From assembly GCA_012270965.1 (NCBI GenBank), contig JAAXHJ010000023.1, positions 17,462-81,461 on the forward strand: 64,000 nt of DNA, read 5' to 3'. The first letter of the stretch is position 1; the number at the start of each line of letters is the position of its first letter. The notes beneath the pieces were generated by a model. That model was not told the DNA's origin. It worked only from the letters and a program-made list of their open reading frames with translations, and did not search any database. The DNA comes from Candidatus Palauibacter poriticola. GTDB taxonomy: Bacteria; Gemmatimonadota; Gemmatimonadetes; Palauibacterales; Palauibacteraceae. The translations under genes and the position numbers were made by a program. This document shows positions 52,758 to 64,000 of this stretch, one piece after another.

Positions 52758-53041
52758 TGACTCGAAACGGCGGTGGAGAGACGGGTCGCTATCGGGTTTC
52801 CGCACTAACGGACCGTGACGGCGCGCTCCTCCTGCGGGTCATCGCCTGCCTTGGGCGTCACTGCATCGAGATCGAGAGTTTCCGCTGTGAGACCCCGTCG
52901 GGCACCGCCGCCTTCGAACACGAGTTCATCGTCCGGGCGGGCGCGGACCGGATACGGCGGGCGGCGAAACAGATCGGCGCCTCCGTGGGCGTCGAACGAG
53001 TAGACTATTGCAGCATCGAGAATGGCGTCACGGGCCGCTGA
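52757..53041 (+). CDS. ilvN: Acetolactate synthase small (regulatory) subunit, short ACT protein
   Basis: The 94-residue product has a single ACT-like domain: YRVSALTDRDGALLLRVIACLG, HCIEIESFRCETPSGTAAFE and VERVDYCSIE. It fits the short IlvM/IlvN regulatory subunits, which stabilise the large subunit and convey branched-chain amino acid feedback. It lacks the longer C-terminal domain of typical IlvN/IlvH, so valine sensitivity cannot be predicted. It sits between ilvB (one-base overlap) and ilvC. Confidence 0.8.
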   Translation: MTRNGGGETGRYRVSALTDRDGALLLRVIACLGRHCIEIESFRCETPSGTAAFEHEFIVRAGADRIRRAAKQIGASVGVERVDYCSIENGVTGR

Positions 53042-53070
53042 CGCCGAAAGAGCCGAAAGAGGAGAACGTC

Positions 53071-54108
53071 GTGCCGAGAATACAGGTCGGCGACCAGGAA
53101 GAGACCGTAGTCACCCGGGACGAGTGGCCGCTGGAGAAGGCGCTGGAGGCGCTGAAGGACGAAACGATCGCGGTGCTGGGTTACGGCGTCCAGGGTCCGG
53201 GCCAGGCCCTTAATCTGAGGGATGGCGGATTCCGGGTTATCGTCGGGCAGCGCAGGGGTTCCACGTCGTGGGACCGCGCCGTCGCGGATGGATGGGTGGA
53301 AGACGAGACGCTGTTCGGGATCGGGGAGGCGGCCCGCCGCGGCACCGTCCTCCAGTACCTCCTCTCCGACGCGGGCCAGATCGCATGCTGGGACGAAGTC
53401 AAGGCGCGGCTCAGCCCCGGGAAGTGTCTCTATTTCTCCCACGGCTTCGGCGTTACGTACCGGGAGCAGACGGGAATCATCCCACCCGAGGACGTTGACG
53501 TTGTTCTCGTGGCGCCCAAGGGATCCGGCCTCTCGCTGCGGCGCCTGTTTGTTCAGGGGAAGGGCGTGAACTCGGCCTACGGCATCTTCCGGGACGCGAC
53601 GGGCCGGGCGCGGGAGCGGGCTATCTCGCTCGGCATAGGCGTCGGCTCCGCCTTCCTCTTCGAGACGGACTTCCAGCGGGAAGTGTGGTCGGATCTCACC
53701 GGCGAACGCGGAATCCTCATGGGCGCGATCGCGGGCGTCTTCGAGGCGCAGTTCGCCGTGCTGCGGAAGAACGGCCATTCCCCGTCAGAGGCCTTCAACG
53801 AGACGGTCGAGGAACTCACGCAGAGCCTGATGCCGCTCGTGGCCGAGAACGGCATGGACTGGATGTATCGGAACTGCTCGACGACCGCGCAGCGGGGGGC
53901 GCTGGACTGGCGCCACCGATTCCGCGAGGCCGTCACGCCGCTCTTCGACGAACTGTACGAGAGCGTGAGGACGGGGGAAGAGGCCCGGATCGTCATCGAG
54001 ACCTGCAGCCGCGACGACTATCGCGAGCGGCTTGGGGAGGAACTCGACGAGATGGCGAACTCGGAACTCTGGCGCGCCGGCCGGACGCTGCGCGAACTGA
54101 GACCCTGA
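53071..54108 (+). CDS. ilvC: Ketol-acid reductoisomerase, Bacteroidota/fungal-type
   Basis: The 345-residue enzyme catalyses the isomerisation and reduction of acetolactate. It has VLGYGVQGPGQALNLRDGGF in the NADPH domain, LLSDAGQIACWDEVK, YFSHGFGVTYREQTGIIPP, VLVAPKGSGLSLRRLF, ETDFQREVWSDLTGERGILM and NETVEELTQSLMPLVAENGM, then MYRNCSTTAQRGALDW. The sequence blocks are those of the yeast Ilv5/Bacteroidota branch rather than the usual bacterial class I enzyme. The start is a GTG at 53071 with GAGGAG upstream. It closes the leuB-ilv operon. Confidence 0.95.
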   Translation: MPRIQVGDQEETVVTRDEWPLEKALEALKDETIAVLGYGVQGPGQALNLRDGGFRVIVGQRRGSTSWDRAVADGWVEDETLFGIGEAARRGTVLQYLLSDAGQIACWDEVKARLSPGKCLYFSHGFGVTYREQTGIIPPEDVDVVLVAPKGSGLSLRRLFVQGKGVNSAYGIFRDATGRARERAISLGIGVGSAFLFETDFQREVWSDLTGERGILMGAIAGVFEAQFAVLRKNGHSPSEAFNETVEELTQSLMPLVAENGMDWMYRNCSTTAQRGALDWRHRFREAVTPLFDELYESVRTGEEARIVIETCSRDDYRERLGEELDEMANSELWRAGRTLRELRP

Positions 54109-54110
54109 AC

Positions 54111-54136
54111 CCGGCCGCGCACGGACCGGCGGCCGG
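54111..54136 (+). terminator. Possible terminator after ilvC
   Basis: CCGGCCG and CGGCCGG form a seven-base-pair stem around a 12-base loop, starting two bases after the stop codon. There is no U-tract. Confidence 0.3.
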
Positions 54137-54195
54137 AACGTCCATCCGAAGGCGGTCTGCGGTACGGCCGTCCGTCCCCTATCTTACCGACGGTC

Positions 54196-57173
<2,978 letters not shown>

Positions 57174-57238
57174 TTGAACCATCCTGTTGATCGCGTGTGA
57201 ACGTACCGGCGCTCCAGGGTCCGCAGCGGTCACGGGGA

Positions 57239-57760
57239 TCAGTACCTGTAGACCAGGGAGTAGGTTTCCGTGAGCCCGCTCCGTGCGCAGCCCTCGTAAT
57301 CGCAGAGAATCCTGAAGCCCCCCGGAATGTAATCGACCCAGCTCCCCGAGAGCCTGCAGGCTTCAACGCAAAGGTCCCCGCCGCCGGTGCTGCAGTCGCC
57401 ATAAATGTATGGTGCGCAGCCGAAGGGCCGCAGCGCGGACGCGGTGGGCGCGATCTCCCCGACCAGGGCGGCGACGCAGCTGAGGAGTGCCGCCGGTGCG
57501 GGCGGATGCGGGGCTCCGGCGGAATCAAGCTCCCCCGCCGGTGCGACCGCAGTCGAGGCGACCGTCCCGGACCCGGTCTCTGCGGAGCCGGTCCAAGCGT
57601 TCGTGCCCCAGTAGGGGATCGAGCCCGCCACGCGATCGAGGCCGCCCGGGTGGAGGGGCGCCCGTCCCTGGGCGTTCGCTGCGGCGGGTGCCGTGAGGAG
57701 CGGGGTGGCAACGGCGAGGGCCAACGCCGGGCCGCAGCGGAACAGATTGAGTCTGGACAT
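57239..57760 (-). CDS. Small secreted cysteine-containing protein, unknown
   Basis: From the ATG at 57760, which has an excellent AAGGAGG Shine-Dalgarno, the 173-residue product begins MSRLNLFRCGPALALAVATP with a cleavage site likely after AANA. The mature part is rich in Gly, Ala, Pro and Ser. The C-terminal half carries seven cysteines (SCVAALVG, FGCAPYIYGDC, DLCVEACRLSG, LCDYEGCARSG), suggesting disulfides in the periplasm or outside. I do not recognise the family. It lies 65 bases upstream of the propeller gene on the same strand and might be expressed with it. Confidence 0.55.
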   Translation of the reverse strand: MSRLNLFRCGPALALAVATPLLTAPAAANAQGRAPLHPGGLDRVAGSIPYWGTNAWTGSAETGSGTVASTAVAPAGELDSAGAPHPPAPAALLSCVAALVGEIAPTASALRPFGCAPYIYGDCSTGGGDLCVEACRLSGSWVDYIPGGFRILCDYEGCARSGLTETYSLVYRY

Positions 57761-57868
57761 CGTTTGCCTCCTTGAGAGGGGGTGTCGGTGAGCTGTCACG
57801 TAGTAGGATGCGGGCTCCCATCAACGGCCTATCAACCGTCGCCAACCTCCGCCTCCGGCTTCGCCCGA

Positions 57869-57958
57869 CACGACCTCTCCGCCCGGCACGACCTCTCCGC
57901 CCGGCACGACCTCTCCGCCCAGCACGACCTCTCCAGCCGACAAGACCTCTCGACTCGA
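57869..57958. repeat. 18-bp tandem repeat, five copies
   Basis: Units start at 57869, 57887, 57905, 57923 and 57941, with the core CACGACCTCTCCGCCCGG. The first three are nearly identical and the last is diverged. It lies between the secreted Cys protein and the thiC fragment. Confidence 0.9.
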
Positions 57959-58006
57959 CCCACAGGACCTCGGCGATGCCTAAGGCGGGGCCCTCCCCGA
58001 CTCCTC

Positions 58007-58350
58007 AAAAAGTGCTCGTGGACGGTCCCGGTGGGGTTTCGCGCCCCACGCGAAGAGGTCGCCCTCGCGGGTGGCGGCCCCCCGCGGCGGGTGTTCGATG
58101 CGAGCGGGCCCCGCGGGAGAGATCCGCGCTAAAGCCTGCCGCTCCCTCGCGAGGCGTGGATCGCTGTCCGGGGACGTGCGCGAACGCGGGACGTTTGGCG
58201 ACGTCGGCACCCGGGCCATCGCTACGATCCCGCGGCGCTTCCTCCCGGCCTCGTCCACACGACGCGCTGTGGCAACGGGCCCGTCACCCAGCTGTACTAC
58301 GCTTGACGGGGGAATCACCCCCGACGGGGAGGGGACGGCGCGCGAGTTCC
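58007..58350 (+). pseudogene. Decayed 5' fragment of a second thiC
   Basis: This stretch aligns base by base with thiC codons about 20-130, in the same order. Readable pieces include VPVGFRAPREEVALAGGGPP and FDASGPRG (thi[18 protein letters not shown] and YDTSGPSG). The DNA of the PLLRDAW region follows, then TGGCAACGGGCCCGTCACCC against thiC GGGGAACGGCCCCATCACGC. Stops (TAA at 58130) and frameshifts interrupt it. Only the N-terminal fifth is present. It points the same way as the intact thiC 2 kb upstream and lies directly before the acyl-CoA dehydrogenase stop. Confidence 0.75.
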
Positions 58351-58375
58351 ATGTCCCGCGAAGCCCCGGGGCCCG

Positions 58376-60430
58376 CTAGCCGTGCGCAAGCGAGTTCGCG
58401 ACCGAAGGGCCGCGTTCGATCCTACGGCCGTGAGCCGCGGATAGAGGGCGTCTCCTCGGACTGTTGGCAGCAGCGGCGGTCTCAGCTGCGGCCTCAGGAG
58501 CGCGGGCCTCGGCGTCGGGGGCGCGACGTTCGTCGGCCCGGCCCTTCCAAGCCTCGAGCGCGGCCTTCTGGAGGCCTACGATGTCGCGCTCCAGCCATGT
58601 GAAGTTGCCCGCCATGATGTCTTGGGCGATGCGGTAGTCAGCGACGTCGTGGTTCGAGCGGATGCGGCGGAAGAGTTCGCCCACGCGGCGGCGCGACTCG
58701 ACCGCGAACGAGTCGGCGAGACGCTCGGCTTGGCGGGCCTCGGCCCGCGCCGCCTCCCCCTCCCGGCGCGCCAACATACCGGCCCGAGCGACCGCCGCCG
58801 AGATGGCGAAGAGTTCGGCGCCGATGTCGATGAGGCGGAAGAGGAGACCCTGGCGCCGCTCAAGCCGCGGCCCGTGGCGGAGCATGAGGTGGAAGATCGT
58901 GCGCGCGAGCTTGCGGCTGTTGCGCTCCACGAAGCGCAGGTGCTTCGCCAGGCGCCCGTGGCTCGCGAACCGCGGCGGCAGGCTCCAGCCGATCCACGTG
59001 GTCGGATACCAGGTGGCGTAGAACCACGCCGCCCGCGGCAGGGCCTTGAGCTTGGCGCCGAGACCGAGCCGAGGGTCGACGAGGCCGCCCGCAATCTGGA
59101 GATGCCGGTCCACCGCCTCGCGGGCCATGAACAGCCTCAGGATCTCGCTCGATCCCTCGAAGATCCGGTTGATGCGGAAGTCGCGCAGCCAGCGCTCGAT
59201 GGCCACGGGTTCCTCGCCGCGCGCCGCGAGCGAGTCGGCGGTCTCATAGCCGCGTCCGCCCCTCACCTGCAGCGCGTCGTCGATCAGTTGCCAGCCCGTC
59301 TCCGTGTTCCAGAGCTTCGCCATCGCGGCTTCCAGCCGGATGTCGTAGCCGCCCCGATCCGCCATCGACTGCGTGAGGTCGGCGATCGAGGACATGGCGT
59401 AGGTGCGGGATGCGATCGAGGTCAGGTAGTGCGCGATCGTCTCGTGCTTCCCGACCGGGACGCCCCACTGGATCCGATCGTTGCACCAGCGGCGGCACGC
59501 CTCGAGCGCGGCCTGCCCTCCACCCACCGAGGATGCGGGGATCGTGAGCCGCCCCGTATTGAGCGTGATGAGCGCGAGTTTGAGTCCGTTCCCCTCCCTC
59601 CAGAGGAGGTTCTCGGCGGGGATTCGCACGTTCGTGAAGCGGATGATCCCGTTCTCGAGCGCCTTGAGCCCCATGAAATGGCAACGCCGCACGACCTCGA
59701 CGCCCGGCCAGTCGCGCTCGACGATGAAGGCCGAGATGCGCCCGGTGTCGGGATGGCGCGCCATCACGACGTAGAGTTCGGCCAGGGTGCCGTTCGTGCA
59801 CCACAGCTTCTCGCCGTTCAGGATGAAGGCGGAGCCGTCCTCCGCGCGCTCGGCGGAGGTCGTGAGCCGGGCGGGATCCGACCCCACGTCGTTCTCCGTG
59901 AGGGCGAACGCGCTCACGGCCCCCTTCGCGAGCCGCGGGAAGTACTCCCGCTTCTGGGCTTCGGTGCCGAACATCGCGAGCGGCTGCCCCACCCCGATCG
60001 ACTGGTGGGCGGAGAGGAGGGCGACGATGTTCGAGTCCACCGACCCCACGACGCGCATCGCGTTCGCGTATTCCGTCTGGTTGAAGCCCAGGCCGCCGTA
60101 CGTCTCCGGCACCTTGATGCCGAAGGCGCCGCGCTCGGCGAGGTGCCGGACCACGGCGGGCGGGATCTTGCCGTCGCGGTCGATGCCGTCCGAGTCGACT
60201 TCGTCGCGGAGGAAGACGCGGAGATCCTCCGTCCACGCGCGGGCGCGGTCGGAGATGAAGTCGTTGGGGTCGGGATAGGGGTGGATCGCGTCGAGCCGGA
60301 ACTTCCCCAGGAAGAGGTTCCGGACGAAGGTTCGTCCGCTCCAGTCGGTCTCGCGCGCGGCCTCGGCGACCTTCCGGGCCTCGGCCTCGCTGACGTGGGA
60401 TTTTGCGCTCGCGTTTGTATCTGCGGACAT
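58376..60430 (-). CDS. Acyl-CoA dehydrogenase family protein (FadE/ACAD9-like, extended)
   Basis: The 684-residue flavoprotein should oxidise acyl-CoA to enoyl-CoA in fatty acid breakdown. The dehydrogenase core shows [57 protein letters not shown] and [20 protein letters not shown], then [18 protein letters not shown], and [16 protein letters not shown] with [20 protein letters not shown] carrying the probable catalytic Glu. A further 200-residue helical C-terminus, as in very-long-chain enzymes, ends in an Ala/Arg-rich tail. The ATG at 60430 follows GGAAGA. It diverges from the UMF1 transporter gene. Confidence 0.9.
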   Translation of the reverse strand: MSADTNASAKSHVSEAEARKVAEAARETDWSGRTFVRNLFLGKFRLDAIHPYPDPNDFISDRARAWTEDLRVFLRDEVDSDGIDRDGKIPPAVVRHLAERGAFGIKVPETYGGLGFNQTEYANAMRVVGSVDSNIVALLSAHQSIGVGQPLAMFGTEAQKREYFPRLAKGAVSAFALTENDVGSDPARLTTSAERAEDGSAFILNGEKLWCTNGTLAELYVVMARHPDTGRISAFIVERDWPGVEVVRRCHFMGLKALENGIIRFTNVRIPAENLLWREGNGLKLALITLNTGRLTIPASSVGGGQAALEACRRWCNDRIQWGVPVGKHETIAHYLTSIASRTYAMSSIADLTQSMADRGGYDIRLEAAMAKLWNTETGWQLIDDALQVRGGRGYETADSLAARGEEPVAIERWLRDFRINRIFEGSSEILRLFMAREAVDRHLQIAGGLVDPRLGLGAKLKALPRAAWFYATWYPTTWIGWSLPPRFASHGRLAKHLRFVERNSRKLARTIFHLMLRHGPRLERRQGLLFRLIDIGAELFAISAAVARAGMLARREGEAARAEARQAERLADSFAVESRRRVGELFRRIRSNHDVADYRIAQDIMAGNFTWLERDIVGLQKAALEAWKGRADERRAPDAEARAPEAAAETAAAANSPRRRPLSAAHGRRIERGPSVANSLAHG

Positions 60431-60562
60431 GTGAATCTTCCGCCTCTCGTGCGTCGGTAACGCCACCCCGGCGGGCGGCACTCCGGCAAACCTACCCCGC
60501 GCCACGCGTTCGCGACAAACCGCCGTGTCAAGTTCGCGACCCCGTGCTGGGCGGGCGCGCCG

Positions 60563-60612
60563 AGCAGTCCGTGGACCACGCGTCAGCGCCGAGAGCGATG
60601 AAGCGCTCGCCG
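60563..60612. repeat. Dispersed repeat family 2, copy 2
   Basis: Begins GCAGTCCGTGGACCACGCGT and ends near CGCCGAGAGCGATGAAGCGC, related to 20113-20165. It lies in the divergent spacer between the acyl-CoA dehydrogenase and transporter genes. Confidence 0.5.
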
Positions 60613-60692
60613 CCGGGTCGCGTTGTGTGGACCCCTCATCGTACCCTTGAGCGTTCGAAACGGACCTCCGTCTTCTCGAAAGGCCGCTCCGC

Positions 60693-61985
60693 GTGAACTC
60701 GAATCCCCAGACTCCGCCCGTCGCGCGGCGGGAGATCGTCTCGTGGGCGATGTACGACTTCGCCCATTCAGCGTTCGGGACGATCATCGTAACGTTCATC
60801 TTCTCGGCCTACTTCGCGCGGTCCATCGCTCCCGACCCCGTCTTGGGAGGTGTCTGGTGGACGCGCGCGGTCACCGTCTCCGCAGTCACGACCGCGCTCA
60901 TCATGCCGGTGGTGGGCGCGATGGGGGACTTCGGCGGCCTCAAGAAACGGTTTTTACTCATCGCTACGGTGGTCTGCGTCGCCCTGACCGCGGGTCTCTT
61001 CCGCATGGAGCCGGGCGATGCGTGGATCGCCGCGCTGGTTTTCGTCGGCGCCAGCGTCGCCTACGAGTCGATGCAGTCGCTCGCCAACGCGTTCCTTCCC
61101 GAGATCTCGACGCGAGAGAACATGGGACGGATATCCGGGCTGGGCTGGGGTCTCGGATACTTCGGCGGCCTGCTTTGCCTCGTTCCGGCGCTGGGAATGG
61201 TCAGCGGCTGGCTGCCGGAGGACGGAGGGTTGAACGTGCGGTCCACGAACCTCCTCGCCGCGGGCTGGCTCCTCGTGTTCTCGATTCCGACCTTTCTCTT
61301 TCTTCGGGAGCGGCAGCCCCGCCGCCGCGCGGCGCTCGGTACCTACGTGCGGATGGGCTTCGGCCGTATCGCGGACACGGCCCGGGACCTGAAGCGCTAT
61401 CGGCAGGCCGTTCGCCTCCTTGTTGCGCGTCTCGTCTACAACGATGGGCTTGCGACCGCCTTCGCCATGGCGGCGATCTTCGCCGGGGCCGAGTTCGGGA
61501 TGGAGACGGCCGACCTCCTCGTCCTCGGCATCGTCGTGAACTTGACGGCCGGCGCGAGCGCAATCGGCTTCGGGTTCGTCCAGGACCGGATCGGCGGCAA
61601 ACGAACGATCGCGGTCACGCTCGTGCTCCTAATGGTGGCGATCGCCTTGGCATGGTCCGCGCGCACTCTCCCGATGTTCTGGGCCGCGGCCATACTCCTG
61701 GGGCTGATGGTCGGGCCGAACCAAGCGGGGAGCCGCGCCCTGCTCGGTTCGTTCGTCCCCGAGAGCAAGCAGGGCGAACTGTTCGGCTTCTACGCCTTCT
61801 CGGGACGCCTTTCCTCCGCGCTGGGACCGCTCTCCTACGGCCTCATCCTGGGCGCAACCGGCAGCCACCGCTGGGCCATCGCCTCCATCCTCGTGTTCCT
61901 CGCCGGCGGGCTGCTGCTACTGATGCGGGTGGACGAGAAGGAGGGTATGACCCTGGCGGCCTCGGAGGCTGCGGCGGCGAGCTGA
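60693..61985 (+). CDS. UMF1/Atg22-type MFS transporter
   Basis: The 430-residue membrane protein has about twelve hydrophobic helices and the family-specific opening [37 protein letters not shown] forms the first cytoplasmic loop, [20 protein letters not shown] follows, and [20 protein letters not shown] lies in the second half. These match the UMF1 family of major facilitators related to yeast Atg22, whose bacterial substrates are unknown. The start is a GTG at 60693 with GAAAGG upstream. It stands alone. Confidence 0.88.
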   Translation: MNSNPQTPPVARREIVSWAMYDFAHSAFGTIIVTFIFSAYFARSIAPDPVLGGVWWTRAVTVSAVTTALIMPVVGAMGDFGGLKKRFLLIATVVCVALTAGLFRMEPGDAWIAALVFVGASVAYESMQSLANAFLPEISTRENMGRISGLGWGLGYFGGLLCLVPALGMVSGWLPEDGGLNVRSTNLLAAGWLLVFSIPTFLFLRERQPRRRAALGTYVRMGFGRIADTARDLKRYRQAVRLLVARLVYNDGLATAFAMAAIFAGAEFGMETADLLVLGIVVNLTAGASAIGFGFVQDRIGGKRTIAVTLVLLMVAIALAWSARTLPMFWAAAILLGLMVGPNQAGSRALLGSFVPESKQGELFGFYAFSGRLSSALGPLSYGLILGATGSHRWAIASILVFLAGGLLLLMRVDEKEGMTLAASEAAAAS

Positions 61986-62004
61986 GCACTGATGGCCCGC
62001 GCTC

Positions 62005-62272
62005 TCAGTCGCTTCCCAGCCGGTTCCGATCCGCAGCCAACTCTTGCCTCCCCCGAACGGCCCCCGGGAGCGCGCCCGAGCGCTTCATCGGCGGCATTGA
62101 GCCAGGAACGCAGCCACGCTTTCGGGTCCTCCAGGGCGTCCGCACCCTCGTCCTCGCTCGGCCAGCCCCGATAGAGTTGCGTCGTCACCTCGCGAATCGT
62201 AAGCCCTCGCAGGGCCGCCTCCGACTTGACCTGCCGGTGGAGATCATCCGGAATATCGATGGTCGCTCTCAT
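62005..62272 (-). pseudogene. Ribbon-helix-helix antitoxin, frameshifted near the 3' end
   Basis: The gene starts MRATIDIPDDLHRQVKSEAA, followed by LRGLTIREVTTQLYRGW and DPKAWLRSWLNAADEAL, typical of VapB-like antitoxins. At the five-base run at 62061-62065 the frame is lost. Removing one base restores the expected ending QELAADRNRLGSD and a TGA at 62005, for 88 residues. Without the correction the frame reads on for about 55 more codons, antisense to the UMF1 gene. No PIN toxin partner is adjacent. The homopolymer location makes a sequencing error plausible. Confidence 0.7.
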
Positions 62273-62613
62273 GGCGCCACGATAGCCGTATCGCCGTATC
62301 CCCTCAACGTGACTCGCTGTTGCCACCGTCGGCTGATCGCGTTGCGTAGGCACCGGTCTCCCCCGCCTGCGGAGGTAGCCCGGGCAGAGCAAGTTCCGCC
62401 TCTACGGACAGTCCCCGGACGAATACGTGCGTAAGAGGCACCGCCGCGTCCACAAGGAATACGAGAAGGGGAACTGGGGCCCGAAACAACCTGTGCAAAT
62501 CTTGCACAGGTTCGATCCGAAGGCGGGGGCCCGGTCGCGCGAGACGTCAAGTCAAGCAAGCGATTTCAACCTTGACCTTCATTCCGAAACCGACCGCGCG
62601 CATGTGCCGGTTG
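62273..62613. other. Gene-free spacer with a 25-bp palindrome
   Basis: About 340 bases between the antitoxin start and the TPR gene stop hold no convincing gene. A short open stretch from about 62398 to 62540 (RKRHRRVHKEYEKGNWG and so on) has an amino acid composition like real protein, but it lacks a start, a ribosome site and a recognised family, and is interrupted upstream by a TAG. The main feature is the palindrome at 62488-62512. Confidence 0.5.
62488..62512. promoter_or_regulatory. 25-bp perfect palindrome (possible operator or hairpin)
   Basis: AACCTGTGCAA, ATC, TTGCACAGGTT: 11-base perfect inverted arms around a three-base centre. It could be a dimeric repressor operator or, as RNA, a hairpin terminator for the TPR gene on the minus strand, whose stop is about 100 bases away. 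There is no U-tract. Confidence 0.6.
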
Positions 62614-64000
62614 CTAATGGGTGCCAGCCGCGGCGAGCGTGCGGCGTAGGAGGGTTCGCTCGATGGCTGCGGTCGGGGAGGTCGCGTTGGCGAGGGAATC
62701 GGCGCGGGCCCGCAGCGAGGCGTCGCCTGCGGCCCCCGGCGCGGCCCCGGCCCCGGAGTCTCCCGACAGCGTGCCGAGAAGAAACCGGACCAGGCGCTCG
62801 TCGGGGTTGAAGGGACGGCCTTGGCCGAGTGATTCCGGCCACAGGAGCGCGGCCTCCAAGTGACTGCGGGCGGCCGCGCGGTTCCCGGCTTCGAGTTCGT
62901 CCAGCGCGGCTCCGACGTGCGCGAACTCGTATAGCCGGTGAGCCTCGCCGGCGTTCTCCGACGGTAGGACGCGGGTGTTGTCGAGGATCTGGATCGCGTC
63001 GCGATGATCGCCCGCTTGGATGAGCGCCCGAACGTGAAGGAGGTCGAGGTTGAAGTCGTCCGGGAAGCGTTCCCGTCCCTGGCCGGACGCCTCGAGCGCC
63101 TCCGCCCAGCGTCCCGCTTCCTGCAGGTGCCGGACGAGGGAGACGTGGAGGAGACGGCTATCGGGATCCACCTCGACCGCGCGCCGGAAATCGGACCCCG
63201 GGTCGCCGCCCATGGCCCCCGCGAGGTGCGCGCGCGCCGCGTAGGCGGGTCCGTAGTCGGGTTCGTCACCGAGGGACGCCAAAACTCCCGCGGCCTCGGC
63301 GTCGCGGTCGAGCGCCCACAGGTTGAGGCCGAGCAGATAGCGCCAAGCCCAGTGCGGGTGTTCGGCGGCGGCCCATTGCAGGACCGGCAGGGTTTCGGGG
63401 CGGTAGGGGAAGGCGAAGTCGGGGTCGGCCCCGGTCCTCGGCATGCGGCCGTCCTCCGTGAGAAAGGCGAGCCACGCCGTCGCTACGGGGCCGGCCCCCA
63501 CTTCGTCTGCCAACTCGAGCAGGCGGACGGCATCGTTCGTAAGCCCCCGGTTCGCGTAGCCTACCGCAAGTTCGAGCAACGTCTGGTCCGGATACTCGCT
63601 CCGCATCGACGCGGCGAGGTGCCCAGCGTCGGCCCCGCCCGCGGCTGCTTCAGTCGCGGCTGCTTCGCTCGCGGTGCCTCGGCCCGCGGCTGCTTCAGTC
63701 GCGGAGCCCTCGGTGCGCGCCTCGAGATAGCGCTCGGCCAGCACGAAGTGGTTGAGGGGGTCAAGTTCGAGCAGCTCCGCCCGCACCCGCTCGGCGCCGG
63801 TCTCGTCCCCCTCCAGACGCGCCGCGATGGCCAGCACCTCGCGCGCCGGAACGCTGACTCGATCATGGTCGAGCGCGAGTCCGGCGTGGCGGCGCGCCTC
63901 GGCCAAGTCCCCTGCGTCGAGCGCCAACTCGGCCAGCCGGACGCGCGCCGCGGCCCGGAAGGCCACGGAACGGGCGGCCCAGCCGAATGCGTCGTACGCG
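62614..64000 (-). CDS. TPR-repeat protein, C-terminal part (N-terminus beyond window)
   Basis: The frame is open to the right edge, so only the last 462 codons are present. The sequence is a chain of helical repeats of TPR type, with Ala-rich helix pairs such as LAELALDAGDLAEARRHAGL, LLELAVGYANRGLTNDAVRL and LVRHLQEAGRWAEALEASGQ. A HPHWAWRYLLGLNLWALDRD segment resembles the C-terminal region of DUF5107-type proteins. A low-complexity Thr/Ala/Glu insert sits near 63640-63710. An in-frame ATG-like start at 63966 is unlikely to be real, since protein-like sequence (YDAFGWAARS) continues upstream. Function is probably protein interaction or polysaccharide-related, not certain. Confidence 0.7.
   Translation of the reverse strand, partial: AYDAFGWAARSVAFRAAARVRLAELALDAGDLAEARRHAGLALDHDRVSVPAREVLAIAARLEGDETGAERVRAELLELDPLNHFVLAERYLEARTEGSATEAAAGRGTASEAAATEAAAGGADAGHLAASMRSEYPDQTLLELAVGYANRGLTNDAVRLLELADEVGAGPVATAWLAFLTEDGRMPRTGADPDFAFPYRPETLPVLQWAAAEHPHWAWRYLLGLNLWALDRDAEAAGVLASLGDEPDYGPAYAARAHLAGAMGGDPGSDFRRAVEVDPDSRLLHVSLVRHLQEAGRWAEALEASGQGRERFPDDFNLDLLHVRALIQAGDHRDAIQILDNTRVLPSENAGEAHRLYEFAHVGAALDELEAGNRAAARSHLEAALLWPESLGQGRPFNPDERLVRFLLGTLSGDSGAGAAPGAAGDASLRARADSLANATSPTAAIERTLLRRTLAAAGTH

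Noticed and set aside
62398-62540. Possible short coding stretch (VRKRHRRVHKEYEKGNWG)
   Set aside because: No ATG or ribosome site, a TAG directly upstream and no recognised family; kept only as a note in the spacer.

Overview
The window is GC-rich (roughly two thirds G+C by eye), densely packed DNA from a Gram-negative (diderm) bacterium. Envelope genes such as an MltD-like lytic transglycosylase, SurA, FtsEX with an EnvC-like activator, an AmiC-like amidase and the AmgK/MurU recycling pair support this. The gene content, the codon use and a Bacteroidota/fungal-type ketol-acid reductoisomerase would fit Gemmatimonadota or a neighbouring phylum. That placement is inference and needs marker phylogeny. 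The first 18 bases are a poly-G artefact at a contig end. No rRNA, tRNA or CRISPR array was seen.

Layout. 19-6392 is a defence/toxin island: a truncated type IIG-like restriction-methylase, a two-gene split HipA-type kinase module whose second gene carries a HIRAN-like domain, a beheaded PIN (DUF4411-like) toxin and a frameshifted XRE-ImmA/IrrE gene. 6632-12382 holds a cupin, a SelW-like gene with an in-frame UGA in a CxxU motif (probable selenoprotein) and a giant NAD-glutamate dehydrogenase. 12396-21516 has glnA, a phosphopantetheinyl transferase, a UDP-HexNAc epimerase and dehydrogenase pair, guaB and the LysM transglycosylase. 21536-34854 is a long minus-strand run: moaC, holB, envC-like, ftsX, ftsE, pdxA, surA, mfd, a BatA-like protein and a DUF58 protein. 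34939-44066 is a plus-strand run: M28 peptidase, YtxH, smpB, amidase, pyrK, pyrD, a kinase-RapZ fusion, murU and a quinone reductase. 44204-48026 holds a decayed Phd-VapC pair, a BNR/MoaD pair, DUF72 and rhomboid. 48059-54108 is a leuB-ilvD-ilvB-ilvN-ilvC operon. A TPP riboswitch then precedes thiC, followed by two secreted proteins, a decayed thiC fragment, an acyl-CoA dehydrogenase, a UMF1 transporter, a broken ribbon-helix-helix antitoxin and a TPR protein cut by the right edge.

How it works together. Many neighbours are coupled by 1-4 base overlaps (ATGA, GTGA, TAATG, even CTGA), so the operon calls are firm. Themes are glutamate/glutamine nitrogen metabolism, branched-chain amino acid synthesis, pyrimidine, thiamine, pyridoxal and molybdopterin cofactors, and cell-wall synthesis, cleavage and recycling. 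Several genes (gdh, guaB, the DUF72 gene) have a recognisable -35/-10 ending only 5-6 bases before the start codon, which suggests leaderless mRNAs.

Cautions. Two frameshifts, in the ImmA/IrrE gene and the ribbon-helix-helix antitoxin, sit exactly in five-base G/C runs. They may be sequencing indels rather than real mutations. Two families of dispersed intergenic repeats run through the window, and one copy has become the reading frame in front of the envC-like gene.
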